Shown one piece after another: positions 35,569 through 45,778 of a DNA stretch of 64,000 nt. The position numbers were made by a program, and so were the translations under genes. Source of the DNA: Nakamurella sp040546275 (GTDB taxonomy: Bacteria; Actinomycetota; Actinomycetes; Mycobacteriales; Nakamurellaceae); NCBI RefSeq assembly GCF_040546275.1, contig NZ_JBEPNO010000016.1:1-64000 (forward strand), written 5' to 3'. Every line of letters begins with the position of its first letter. The stretch's first letter is position 1. The notes below the pieces were generated by a model that saw nothing but the letters and a program-made list of their open reading frames with translations, had not been told where the DNA came from and made no database searches.

Positions 35569-36033
35569 GTGACCAGCAGTGAGCGCGAGTCCCCGTCGGT
35601 CCCCCCGCGGGCGGCCGATGTGTCCGACTCGACCACGGTCTTCTCCACGGGGTTGTTCGGTGGCGAGGCCGAGGTGACCGAGGAAGGGCTCGGTGGTCTC
35701 GAGTCGCTGTCCACCGGTTCCGCGCTGCTCGTCGTCAAGCGAGGCCCCAACGCCGGGTCGCGCTTCCAGTTGGACAAAGAGGTCGTCAGCGCCGGACGCC
35801 ACCCGCAGAGCGACATCTTCCTGGACGACGTCACGGTGTCGCGTCGGCACGCCGAATTCCGACGGTCCAGCGAGGGCTACGAGGTGTCCGACGTCGGATC
35901 GCTGAACGGCACCTACGTCAACCGCGAGCCGGTCGAGTCCTCCACCCTGTCGAACGGTGACGAGGTGCAGATCGGGAAGTTCCGCCTGGTCTTCCTGACC
36001 GGGAGCCAGCCGGTGGGCGACACCGGGTCATGA
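35569..36033 (+). CDS. garA: FHA-domain regulator GarA (OdhI)
   Basis: GarA/OdhI inhibits 2-oxoglutarate dehydrogenase and adjusts glutamate metabolism according to its phosphorylation by Ser/Thr kinases. The 154-residue protein has an N-terminal acidic segment with a Thr-Thr phosphosite motif (SDSTTVF, near 20-26, compare ETTSVF in OdhI) and an FHA domain (LVVKRGPNAGSRFQLD, SAGRHPQSDIFLDD, VSRRHAEFRR, VGSLNGTYVN). GTG at 35569 with AAGGAG upstream is preferred over the longer open frame. ftsR overlaps its stop. Confidence 0.93.
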   Translation: MTSSERESPSVPPRAADVSDSTTVFSTGLFGGEAEVTEEGLGGLESLSTGSALLVVKRGPNAGSRFQLDKEVVSAGRHPQSDIFLDDVTVSRRHAEFRRSSEGYEVSDVGSLNGTYVNREPVESSTLSNGDEVQIGKFRLVFLTGSQPVGDTGS

Positions 36034-36755
36034 CGGCAGCAGGCCTCCCCTGGACCGGAGTGGCCAGCATCGGGTCCGTGTTGGGCCGCCTGAAGTCCGA
36101 GTTCCCCGACGTGTCGATCTCAAAGATCCGCTTCCTGGAATCGGAAGGTCTGGTCACCCCCCACCGCACGCCGTCGGGATACCGGCAATTTTCTGCCGCG
36201 GACGTCGAACGACTCAGGTACGTGCTCGCCGCGCAGCGCGACCACTACCTGCCGCTCAAGGTCATCAAGGAACACCTCGAAGCCATCGATCGAGGGCTCG
36301 AGCCGGCCACCCCGAGCCCCCGGCTGCCCCGCGCGCTCGTCTCCACCCAGGGACCGAGCGCCCGCGACTTCGCTCCGGCGCCCGAGATCCGGTTGACGAA
36401 GGCCGAACTCCTCGCCGAATCCGGGCTGGAGGCCAGCGACCTCGCAGAACTGGAGCAGTTCGGGTTGCTCGCCCCGGGCACGGGTGGTTATTTCGACGCC
36501 GATGCGGCGGTGATCGCGACCACGGTCGCCGAACTCCTCGCCGCCGGCCTCGAGCCGCGTCATCTGCGGCCGTTCCGCACGGCCGCCGAGCGGGAGTCGG
36601 CACTCGTCGCCCAGTTGGTGTCGGCGCAGGCCCGCCAGAAGGATCCCGATGCGCGCGAGCGCGCCGGAGCGGCTGCGGCTTCCGTCGCAGCGACCGTGCT
36701 GAGGTTGCACTCCCTGCTGGTGAAGGCCGGGCTGCGCCGCGAGCTCGGGATCTGA
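36030..36755 (+). CDS. ftsR: MerR-family regulator FtsR (Rv1828-like)
   Basis: The 241-residue protein has an N-terminal MerR winged helix (ISKIRFLESEGLVTPHRTPS, then YRQFSAADVERLRYVL) and a longer C-terminal helical domain rather than a metal-binding loop. In Corynebacterium the orthologue FtsR activates ftsZ. It is ATGA-coupled to garA, as in Rv1827-Rv1828. The ligand, if any, is unknown. Confidence 0.88.
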   Translation: MTAAGLPWTGVASIGSVLGRLKSEFPDVSISKIRFLESEGLVTPHRTPSGYRQFSAADVERLRYVLAAQRDHYLPLKVIKEHLEAIDRGLEPATPSPRLPRALVSTQGPSARDFAPAPEIRLTKAELLAESGLEASDLAELEQFGLLAPGTGGYFDADAAVIATTVAELLAAGLEPRHLRPFRTAAERESALVAQLVSAQARQKDPDARERAGAAAASVAATVLRLHSLLVKAGLRRELGI

Positions 36756-36950
36756 CGACTGCTCGATCCCCGGTTGTCGCATTTCGGTTGCGGGTGTGTC
36801 GCGGCGTGTCGCTCGTCAGGCGTGAAGTGCTTCCGCCGTGAGCGAAGTCCGGCTGTCCGTACTCGCCGGGATCGTGCTCCGTGTAGCGTTCGCGAATGGG
36901 TAGTTGCAGTAGGTGGATGGGCGCAGGACGAATCAGGAAGGCACACCGAG

Positions 36951-37472
36951 ATGATCGAGATGCGCATCGTCGGCGTCCATGTCGAGATGCCGAATTCGCA
37001 GCCCATTCTGATGCTCACCGAGGTCTCCGGACCGCGCAGCCTCCCGATCATGATCGGCTCGGTCGAGGCGACCGCGATCGCCATGCACCTGCAGGGTGTC
37101 CGACCGGCCCGGCCGCTGACCCACGATCTGCTCGGACAGGTGATCACCGCCCTGGGCCGCAAGGTCGAGCAGGTCCGGGTGGTCGACTTCCGCGAGGGCA
37201 CCTACTTCGGTGAGCTGGCCTTCGACGACGGCACCACGGTGTCCGCCCGTCCGTCCGACGCGGTGGCGCTCGCCGTCCGCGCCGGCATCCCCGTGTTCGT
37301 CGACGATGCCGTGCTGGCCGAGGCCGGGGTGGTCGTCCCCGAAGAATCGGAAGAGGACGTGGATGACGCCCTCAGTGCCGAGGAGGGTGAACCCGAGGAC
37401 GCCGAGGACGAGGTCGAGCGCTTCCGCGAGTTCCTCGACTCCGTCTCGCCCGAGGACTTCGACAAGTCCTGA
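36951..37472 (+). CDS. Bifunctional nuclease family protein (DUF151, Rv1829-like)
   Basis: This 173-residue protein has the DUF151/BFN domain: MRIVGVHVEMPNSQPILMLTE, GPRSLPIMIGSVEATAIAMH and the RPSDAVALAVRAGIPVFVDD motif. Some plant homologues are nucleases; bacterial function is not settled. The last ~45 residues are acidic. The ATG at 36951 matches homologue starts with AGGAAG upstream; a -10-like TAGCGT lies near 36884. It sits between the two MerR genes as in Rv1828-Rv1830. Confidence 0.88.
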   Translation: MIEMRIVGVHVEMPNSQPILMLTEVSGPRSLPIMIGSVEATAIAMHLQGVRPARPLTHDLLGQVITALGRKVEQVRVVDFREGTYFGELAFDDGTTVSARPSDAVALAVRAGIPVFVDDAVLAEAGVVVPEESEEDVDDALSAEEGEPEDAEDEVERFREFLDSVSPEDFDKS

Positions 37473-37484
37473 CCGGCTGGTGTC

Positions 37485-37583
37485 GCGCTTATCAACTTCC
37501 ACGGCGCTCATGAAGTCGTCTCTTCCTGTCCCTCCGGTCCCATTTCGTGCACGTTGATGAGCGCGGACGAAGATGATAAGCGC
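37485..37583. repeat. Dispersed palindromic intergenic element, copy B
   Basis: Bases 37485-37566 align without gaps to 11459-11540 (62 of 82 identical by my count). Copy B also carries, at 37569-37583, GAAGATGATAAGCGC, which is the exact inverse of the GCGCTTATCATCTTC that opens copy A. The element therefore has nested inverted repeats: an outer GCGCTTATC.../...GATAAGCGC pair and an inner CGCTCATGA.../...GATGAGCG pair. It lies between the BFN gene and the MerR gene. Confidence 0.78.
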
Positions 37584-37823
37584 GGGCAAGTGGCCTAACC
37601 CTGAAGTGAAGGTTGAGGACACGCCGCGGAGGCCGTTGACCCTGGCCCGTCGCACGCCTACCGTCAGGGACAAGTCACGCGCTTGTGATTCGACCCGGCC
37701 AGGTGTGCGGATCGGATCCTCCTCCACCGGCACCTGCCGGTGGGGACAGAGCGATGCGGTCGAGGCTTCACGACCAGTTCAGCTCCGCGCCGGAGTCCGG
37801 ACGAAACCAGGAAGGTGGGCGCA

Positions 37824-38366
37824 ATGCGCGAGAGCGAGCAGGGCGCGCTCTTTCCGGACGAGTCGGTACCCGACGAATTCGTCGGGTACCGCGGCACGAC
37901 CGCATGTCAGGCGGCCGGCATCACGTATCGGCAGCTCGACTACTGGGCCAGGACGTCGCTGGTGGTTCCGACAGTGCGGGACGCCACCGGTTCCGGGACC
38001 CAGCGGCTCTACTCCTTCACCGACATCCTGGTGCTCAAGGTGGTCAAGCGACTGCTGGACACCGGGGTGTCGCTGCACAACATCCGCGTGGCGGTGGAGC
38101 ACCTGCGCAACCGCGGGATCGAGGATCTCGCCGGCGTGACGCTGTTCTCGGATGGTGCGACCGTCTACGAGTGCACCTCGGCGGAGGAGATCGTCGACCT
38201 GCTCCAGGGTGGTCAGGGTGTGTTCGGCATCGCGGTCGGCGGAGCCATGCGTGACGTCACCGGGACGCTGGCGGAGTTCCCGGCCGAGCGCGTCGACGGT
38301 GACCGGGTGGTCCCGGTCGCCCACGACGAACTGTCCCGCCGCCGTCAGGCCCGCACCGCCGGCTGA
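37824..38366 (+). CDS. MerR-family regulator (Rv1830/ResR-like)
   Basis: This 180-residue MerR protein has the DNA-binding domain YRGTTACQAAGITYRQLDYW with ARTSLVVPTVRDATGSGTQR and FTDILVLKVVKRLLDTGVSL. A short C-terminal domain follows. It corresponds to Rv1830, a growth and division regulator in mycobacteria. The ATG at 37824 with AGGAAGG upstream is preferred to the longer frame from 37740. A strong terminator at 38441 closes the gcvH to MerR block. Confidence 0.87.
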   Translation: MRESEQGALFPDESVPDEFVGYRGTTACQAAGITYRQLDYWARTSLVVPTVRDATGSGTQRLYSFTDILVLKVVKRLLDTGVSLHNIRVAVEHLRNRGIEDLAGVTLFSDGATVYECTSAEEIVDLLQGGQGVFGIAVGGAMRDVTGTLAEFPAERVDGDRVVPVAHDELSRRRQARTAG

Positions 38367-38440
38367 AGTTCCTCCGGAGCGGCATCGAATCCCGGGCTGC
38401 TCCACTCGTGCCTCACCACCCCTCCTGCTTCACCACCCCG

Positions 38441-38473
38441 CCCCCCGGCGCCCACTCGGTGCCGGGGGGTTTC
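38441..38473 (+). terminator. Rho-independent terminator after the MerR gene
   Basis: CCCCCCGGC (38441-38449) pairs with GCCGGGGGG (38461-38469) around an 11-nt loop, followed by TTTCTTC. Confidence 0.85.
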
Positions 38474-38563
38474 TTCGGCAGGTGCAGGGTGGCGCGGTCA
38501 AGCCAACCGACTCGCCTCCGGGGCCCCGACGGGAAACAGTGCCGGGTACGAACCATGAGGAAA

Positions 38564-38595
38564 ACTAATGAGCAAGGCTACTAATGAGGTAACCT
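38564..38595 (+). promoter_or_regulatory. Promoter and candidate operator of the marR-MFS pair
   Basis: ACTAATGAG occurs twice in direct orientation (38564-38572 and 38580-38588), separated by 7 bp, directly upstream of the -10-like TAACCT (38590-38595). Six bases later the marR ATG begins, so the transcript is probably leaderless. The direct repeat is a plausible binding site for the MarR protein itself. Confidence 0.5.
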
Positions 38596-38601
38596 AAAGA
38601 T

Positions 38602-39129
38602 ATGAGCACCAGCATGACGATCCCGGTCATCGAAGACCCGGTCGTACCCACCGCCAGCGCGGAGATGGCGGCAGCGGAGATCGCGGCAGCGGAGTTCGCG
38701 TCAGCCGAGATCGCGGTCGAGGACGTGGCCGCCCTCCGCGGCGCCGTCCTGATCCTCGCCCGCCGCCTCCGTCACCAGCAGGCCGGCGACGAGCTGTCGC
38801 CCTCCGAGGCCGCGGTGATGGGCCGGGTCGGCCGCGCCGGCCCGATGACCCCGGGTCACCTGGCCAAGTCCGAACACGTCCAACCCCCGTCCATGACGCG
38901 CATCATCGAGCGGCTCGAGGCACGCGGATTCCTCCGTCGGGATCCGGATCCGGGGGACCGGCGTCAGGTGCTGGTGTCCCGTACGCCCGCCGGTGACGAC
39001 TTCGTCGAACGGTCGCGTGCGGTTCGGACGGCATGGCTCACCCAGCAGGTGGGGCGGCTCGACCGCGACGACCAACTGGCCATCGCCGCGGCGGCGGCGG
39101 CGCTGACGAGACTGGCGGAACTCGCGTGA
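38602..39129 (+). CDS. MarR-family transcriptional regulator
   Basis: The 175-residue protein has an Ala/Glu-rich start of about 40 residues (AEIAAAEFASAEI) and a MarR winged helix: LSPSEAAVMGRVGRAGPMTP, LAKSEHVQPPSMTRIIERLE and wing RDPDPGDRRQVLVSRTPAG. The stop overlaps the MFS exporter start (GTGA), so the regulator probably represses its own drug-exporter operon. This pair interrupts the gene order conserved between the Rv1830 and gcvP equivalents. Confidence 0.9.
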   Translation: MSTSMTIPVIEDPVVPTASAEMAAAEIAAAEFASAEIAVEDVAALRGAVLILARRLRHQQAGDELSPSEAAVMGRVGRAGPMTPGHLAKSEHVQPPSMTRIIERLEARGFLRRDPDPGDRRQVLVSRTPAGDDFVERSRAVRTAWLTQQVGRLDRDDQLAIAAAAAALTRLAELA

Positions 39130-40469
39130 GCCGGTCCGTCATCAATTGTTCCCAGATGGATCCGCAGGACGGCCAATCGCCGGCAGTGGAGACCCAGGAG
39201 GCCGCCAGGATCACGATGTTCGCAGCGCTGCGGGTGCGCAACTACCGGCTCTTCTTCTCCGGCCAGGTGGTCTCCAACACCGGGACCTGGATGCAGCGGA
39301 TCGCCCAGGACTGGCTGGTCCTGGAGATCACCAACTCGCCACTCGCGGTCGGTATCACCACGGCCCTGCAATTCCTGCCGATGCTGCTGCTCGGCCTGTG
39401 GGGCGGCCTGATTGCCGACCGCTACCCCAAGCGCCGGCTGCTGCTGATCACCCAGGCCAGCATGGGTCTGCTGGCCGTGGTCCTCGCGGTGCTGACGCTC
39501 AGCGGGCACGTCCAGGTCTGGCACGTCTACGTCATCGCTCTCGGCCTCGGCCTGGCCACCGTGGTCGACAACCCGTCCCGCCAGACGTTCGTCAACGAGA
39601 TGGTCCCGCACGAGCTGGTGCGCAACGCGGTCAGCCTCAACTCGGGCAACTTCCAGCTCGCGCGGATGCTCGGCCCGGCCGTGGCCGGCGTGGTGATCAG
39701 CCTCGTCGGGTCGGGGTGGGCCTTCGCCCTGAACGCCCTGACGTACCTCGCCGTGATAGCCGGGCTGGCCATGATGCGTACGTCCGAGCTGGAGCCCCAA
39801 CCCCGACCGCAGCGCGGGCCCGGTCAGATCCGGGAGGGTCTGCGCTACGTGAGGCACCAGCCGCAGCTCCTCTGGACCATCGTGCTGGTATTCTTCGTCG
39901 GCACCTTCGGCTACAACTTCGCGATCATCCTGTCGGCGTACACCAAGGACGTCTTCCACTCCGGGGCCGACCTCTACGGGCTGCTGAACACGGCGATGGC
40001 CGCCGGCTCGGTCGTCGGCGCGCTGCTCGCGGCCCGCCGGACCACCGGTCGGATGAGCCTGCTGTTCGGCACCTCGGCGGCCTTCAGCGTGATGCTGATC
40101 CTGCTCGGCGTGACGCCGTGGCTGTGGATCTTCGTCGGTCTCCTCGTCCTCACCGGACTGTTCTCGGTCAGCTTCAACACGCTGGCCAATTCGACCGTGC
40201 AGCTCCGGACCGACCCGGCGCTGCGCGGCCGGGTGATGAGCCTCTACATGCTCGTCTTCATGGGCGGGACGCCGTTCGGGTCCCTGATCGTCGGGGCCAT
40301 CACCGACAAGTGGGGTGCGCCCCTGGCCCTGGTGATCTCCGGGATCGTCTGCGTGCTCGCGTCCGTCGGCACCGCCGTGCTGGCCGCCCGGAGTACCGGC
40401 ATCACGGTGCACGTCGACCTGCACAAGGGTGCCGAACGCCACGTCACGCTGGTCCAGCAGAACGCCTGA
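39126..40469 (+). CDS. MFS transporter (MFS_3 / EntS-like exporter)
   Basis: The 447-residue protein has about 12 membrane helices. It begins FAALRVRNYRLFFSGQVVSN, with WMQRIAQDWLVLEIT typical of the MFS_3 exporter branch, and GGLIADRYPKRRLLLITQA as the loop 2-3 signature. It probably exports a small toxic compound or siderophore; the substrate is not visible. GTG at 39126 overlaps marR. Confidence 0.87.
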   Translation: MSRSVINCSQMDPQDGQSPAVETQEAARITMFAALRVRNYRLFFSGQVVSNTGTWMQRIAQDWLVLEITNSPLAVGITTALQFLPMLLLGLWGGLIADRYPKRRLLLITQASMGLLAVVLAVLTLSGHVQVWHVYVIALGLGLATVVDNPSRQTFVNEMVPHELVRNAVSLNSGNFQLARMLGPAVAGVVISLVGSGWAFALNALTYLAVIAGLAMMRTSELEPQPRPQRGPGQIREGLRYVRHQPQLLWTIVLVFFVGTFGYNFAIILSAYTKDVFHSGADLYGLLNTAMAAGSVVGALLAARRTTGRMSLLFGTSAAFSVMLILLGVTPWLWIFVGLLVLTGLFSVSFNTLANSTVQLRTDPALRGRVMSLYMLVFMGGTPFGSLIVGAITDKWGAPLALVISGIVCVLASVGTAVLAARSTGITVHVDLHKGAERHVTLVQQNA

Positions 40470-40486
40470 CCCGCAAGCGTCGCTGG

Positions 40487-40492
40487 TAGCGT
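40487..40492 (+). promoter_or_regulatory. Putative -10 box for the riboswitch-gcvP transcript
   Basis: TAGCGT lies 19 bp before the first riboswitch helix and just after the MFS stop, placing transcription start near 40499. No clear -35 box is seen. Confidence 0.4.
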
Positions 40493-40510
40493 GACCAGTG
40501 TCGTTGACCC

Positions 40511-40732
40511 CCCGCGGGAGAGCCCGGACACTGCAGTTCGCCGGGCGCCGAAGGAGCAAATCTCCCCACCAAACTCTCAGGCCGAACGGACCGCGAGGGA
40601 CAGACACCTCTGGAAAGAAGCCCGCGCCAGGCGTGGGCTCGCCGAAGGGGCAAGCGTTGCCGATCTTCTGCTCCGTGGAGCAGGGACCGGCGGCGTGGAA
40701 GCTCTCAGGTACCGATGACAGAGGGGGAGGGC
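40511..40732 (+). promoter_or_regulatory. Tandem glycine riboswitch upstream of gcvP
   Basis: Two glycine aptamers lie in series. Aptamer 1 spans about 40511-40615 with cores GCCGAAGGAGCAA (40546-40558) and ACTCTCAGG (near 40573). Aptamer 2 spans about 40636-40732 with GCCGAAGGGGCAAG (40641-40654) and GCTCTCAGGTACCGATGACA (from 40701). These are the conserved glycine-binding cores. The remaining ~100 bp to the gcvP ATG would be the expression platform; no obvious terminator hairpin with a U-tract is seen, so control may be at translation or by a GC-rich terminator. Confidence 0.93.
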
Positions 40733-40836
40733 GTGACTGTGCCCTGGCCCCGGCCCGGACCGACGCAGTGACGTGGTGTCCTGGTTTTCCCGTCATCGGC
40801 ACGCAGCCTTCCGAGCTGCGAGAACGGCAGGTCGAC

Positions 40837-43743
<2,907 letters not shown>

Positions 43744-43753
43744 CGAGGGCCAG

Positions 43754-43759
43754 TACCGT
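43754..43759 (+). promoter_or_regulatory. Putative -10 box of leaderless septum-formation gene A
   Basis: TACCGT lies seven bases before the ATG at 43767 and directly after the gcvP stop. There is no Shine-Dalgarno sequence between. Confidence 0.45.
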
Positions 43760-43766
43760 CGCAGGC

Positions 43767-44654
43767 ATGGACCGACGGCTGGCGGGTGCGCTGCTGCTGG
43801 TGGGGGTGCTGACCTGCGCCCTGGTGGTACCGGCCGCCCTCGGGCGCACCGTCGTCGGTGTGCCGGTGGCAGCCCCGGCCCCGGGACCGCCCGTACCGGG
43901 TGACTGCCTTGCCTCGATGGCCGGCATCGCCGATTCGTCCGTCGTCTACTCGCAGGCCTCGGCACTGCAGCTGCCGACCGGCACGATCGGGAGCTGCGCA
44001 GGCCCGATGGTCGGCGAGGTGGTGTCGGTCGACCCGACCGGATCCGAGCCGGCCAACGCGACCATCAACAGCTACGTCACCGGGGCGAAAGCCTGTGCTA
44101 CCAGCACCATCGGCTACCTCGCCGTGCCGGCGACCCGCACCGTCGACGGCATCACCTGGAAGCCGGGACTCGGTTCGGGCTCCGACCAGATCGGGCCGGA
44201 CGCCCGGCAGGCGGCCGCCGGTCAGCAGTGGTCAGCCTGCGTGGTGACGGGCGCGACGTCGCGCTACTCCGGATCGTTGCGCGGCGCCTTCGCGCACGGT
44301 CCGCTGCCCGTCGCCCTCGGGCTCTGCTGGCCGGGCGGCGTCAGCATGGCCACGGAGCTGATTCCCTGCGACCAGCCGCACCAGAGCCAGCTGCTCGCCA
44401 CTGGAGTGGCGTCCGGCGCGGCCCCGGGTCCAGCACTCGCCGAACGAACGGTCCTGACGGCCTCCTGCCGGCAGTACGCCCGCACCATGATGGCCGGCCG
44501 CGCGGTCACCGCCGGTGATCCGTTGGCAATCCAGGTGGTCGCGCAGGGTCTCGGCCCGCAGGTGCTGCTGTGTTCGGCGACGGTGACCGGGTCGAACCGA
44601 CTGACCGGGTCACTGATGGGGATCGGGACGCGGCCGCTGCCGCTCGCCAACTGA
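43767..44654 (+). CDS. Septum-formation family secreted/membrane protein, paralogue A
   Basis: This 295-residue protein has an N-terminal signal or anchor (RRLAGALLLVGVLTCALVV) followed by an extracytoplasmic part with several Cys residues. PGDCLAS and LIPCDQPHQSQLLATG fit the pattern of the Septum_form (PF13845-like) domain, whose hallmark is a VPCxxPHxxE-type motif. The name comes from the family; a direct role in septation is not proven. The gene at 44719 is a diverged tandem copy. It is probably expressed from its own leaderless promoter. Confidence 0.65.
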   Translation: MDRRLAGALLLVGVLTCALVVPAALGRTVVGVPVAAPAPGPPVPGDCLASMAGIADSSVVYSQASALQLPTGTIGSCAGPMVGEVVSVDPTGSEPANATINSYVTGAKACATSTIGYLAVPATRTVDGITWKPGLGSGSDQIGPDARQAAAGQQWSACVVTGATSRYSGSLRGAFAHGPLPVALGLCWPGGVSMATELIPCDQPHQSQLLATGVASGAAPGPALAERTVLTASCRQYARTMMAGRAVTAGDPLAIQVVAQGLGPQVLLCSATVTGSNRLTGSLMGIGTRPLPLAN

Positions 44655-44706
44655 GGCGCGTCCTGCCGCCCGATCTCTCATCGGTGATGCACGTCACAAC
44701 GAGGTC

Positions 44707-44712
44707 TAGCAT
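44707..44712 (+). promoter_or_regulatory. Putative -10 box of leaderless septum-formation gene B
   Basis: TAGCAT is followed by six bases and the ATG at 44719, with no ribosome binding site. Confidence 0.45.
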
Positions 44713-44718
44713 CGGTGG

Positions 44719-45609
44719 ATGACCGGTCGTCGGACGGGTTCTCTCGTCGTGGTGCTGGCGATGCTCGCTGTGCTGACCGGCCATGCCTTTCTCCGCCCGC
44801 AAATGGCCGGAACCGCGGTGGCGATCACCGTGCCCGGTCCGCCCCGCCCCGGCGACTGCGTGCTCTCGGCCCCGGATCCGTCCCTGTCGATCACTTCCGG
44901 GCTGACGACCGACGTCTCGGTGGTGCTCGGCCCCTGCGTCAATGCGGTCGGCATCGTCGGCGAGATCGTCTCCGTCAGCGCCGGGCGGCGGTCGGGTTCC
45001 GACCAGACGATCGGCGCGTTGATGGGTACGTCCGGAGACTGCTGGGCAGCCGCCTCGCGATATGCCGGGTTGGTCGCCGACGACGGCGTGGCCAGGCTCC
45101 CGACGGTGGTGTCCGATCCGGGCGAGGCCATCCAGTGGCATCCGGACCTGCGTGTTCGCGGCCAGCGGATCGGGGCGGATCTGCTGCAGCAGGCCGTCGG
45201 GCGCGGGTGGTCGGCATGTGTGGTGCGCCCGCTCACCCTCGCCGCCTACACCGGCTCGATCCGCGCAGCGCTGCGGACCGGCCTCGCGCCGGCCGAGTAC
45301 GGCAGTTGCTCGGCCACGGCAGATCTGCGGGAGTCGTCGCTGGTGCCATGCTCCCGGCCCCACAGCACCGAACAGCTGGGGTGGGCCGGCCTTCCGATCG
45401 GCTCGGTGGCTCAGGACCGCCTGCAGCAGTCATGCCGATCGCTGGCCGTCCGCCTGCTGCGCACGGGGGACCCGACCTATGCGGGGGCACTGCGGATCGT
45501 CACCGTCACGCACGACATCACCACCTGCGCAGCAGTTGTCACTGGGCCGGGCCGGCTGGTCGGGTCCCTGATCGGTCTCGGGGCCGGGCCACTTCCTTTC
45601 GCCGGCTGA
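44719..45609 (+). CDS. Septum-formation family secreted/membrane protein, paralogue B
   Basis: This 296-residue protein has the same design as the gene at 43767: N-terminal hydrophobic segment (GSLVVVLAMLAVLTGHAFL), PGPPRPGDCVLSAPD, matching Cys spacing, GWSACVV in the middle, LVPCSRPHSTEQLGWAG, and a similar ending (GSLIGLGAGPLPFAG versus GSLMGIGTRPLPLAN). The two therefore arose by tandem duplication and have diverged widely. The last codons run into the 16-18-bp repeat array that fills the gap to the next gene. Confidence 0.65.
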   Translation: MTGRRTGSLVVVLAMLAVLTGHAFLRPQMAGTAVAITVPGPPRPGDCVLSAPDPSLSITSGLTTDVSVVLGPCVNAVGIVGEIVSVSAGRRSGSDQTIGALMGTSGDCWAAASRYAGLVADDGVARLPTVVSDPGEAIQWHPDLRVRGQRIGADLLQQAVGRGWSACVVRPLTLAAYTGSIRAALRTGLAPAEYGSCSATADLRESSLVPCSRPHSTEQLGWAGLPIGSVAQDRLQQSCRSLAVRLLRTGDPTYAGALRIVTVTHDITTCAAVVTGPGRLVGSLIGLGAGPLPFAG

Positions 45610-45778
45610 CGCTTTCGCCGGCTGACGCTTTCGCCGGCTGGAAGCGTTCGCCGGCTGGCGAAACTTCCCCGGCTGGCAAAACTTCCCCGGCTGGCAAAAC
45701 TTCCCCGGCTGGCGAAACTTCCCCGGCTGGCGAAACTTCCCCGGCTGGCGAAACTTCCCCGGCTGACGGAACTCCCGG
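45600..45778. repeat. 16-18-bp tandem repeat array between convergent genes
   Basis: About ten units based on CCGGCTGGCGAAACTTCC fill the space between the stops of the septum-family gene B and the VWA gene. The first units are 16 bp (GCCGGCTGACGCTTTC), one is 17 bp, and most of the rest are 18 bp, with GCGAAA or GCAAAA variants. The first unit overlaps the 3' end of gene B. There are no spacers, so this is not a CRISPR. It behaves like a VNTR. Confidence 0.88.

Noticed and set aside
45600..45778. Possible CRISPR array
   Set aside because: Units are adjacent without spacers, only 16-18 bp long, and no cas genes are in the window.
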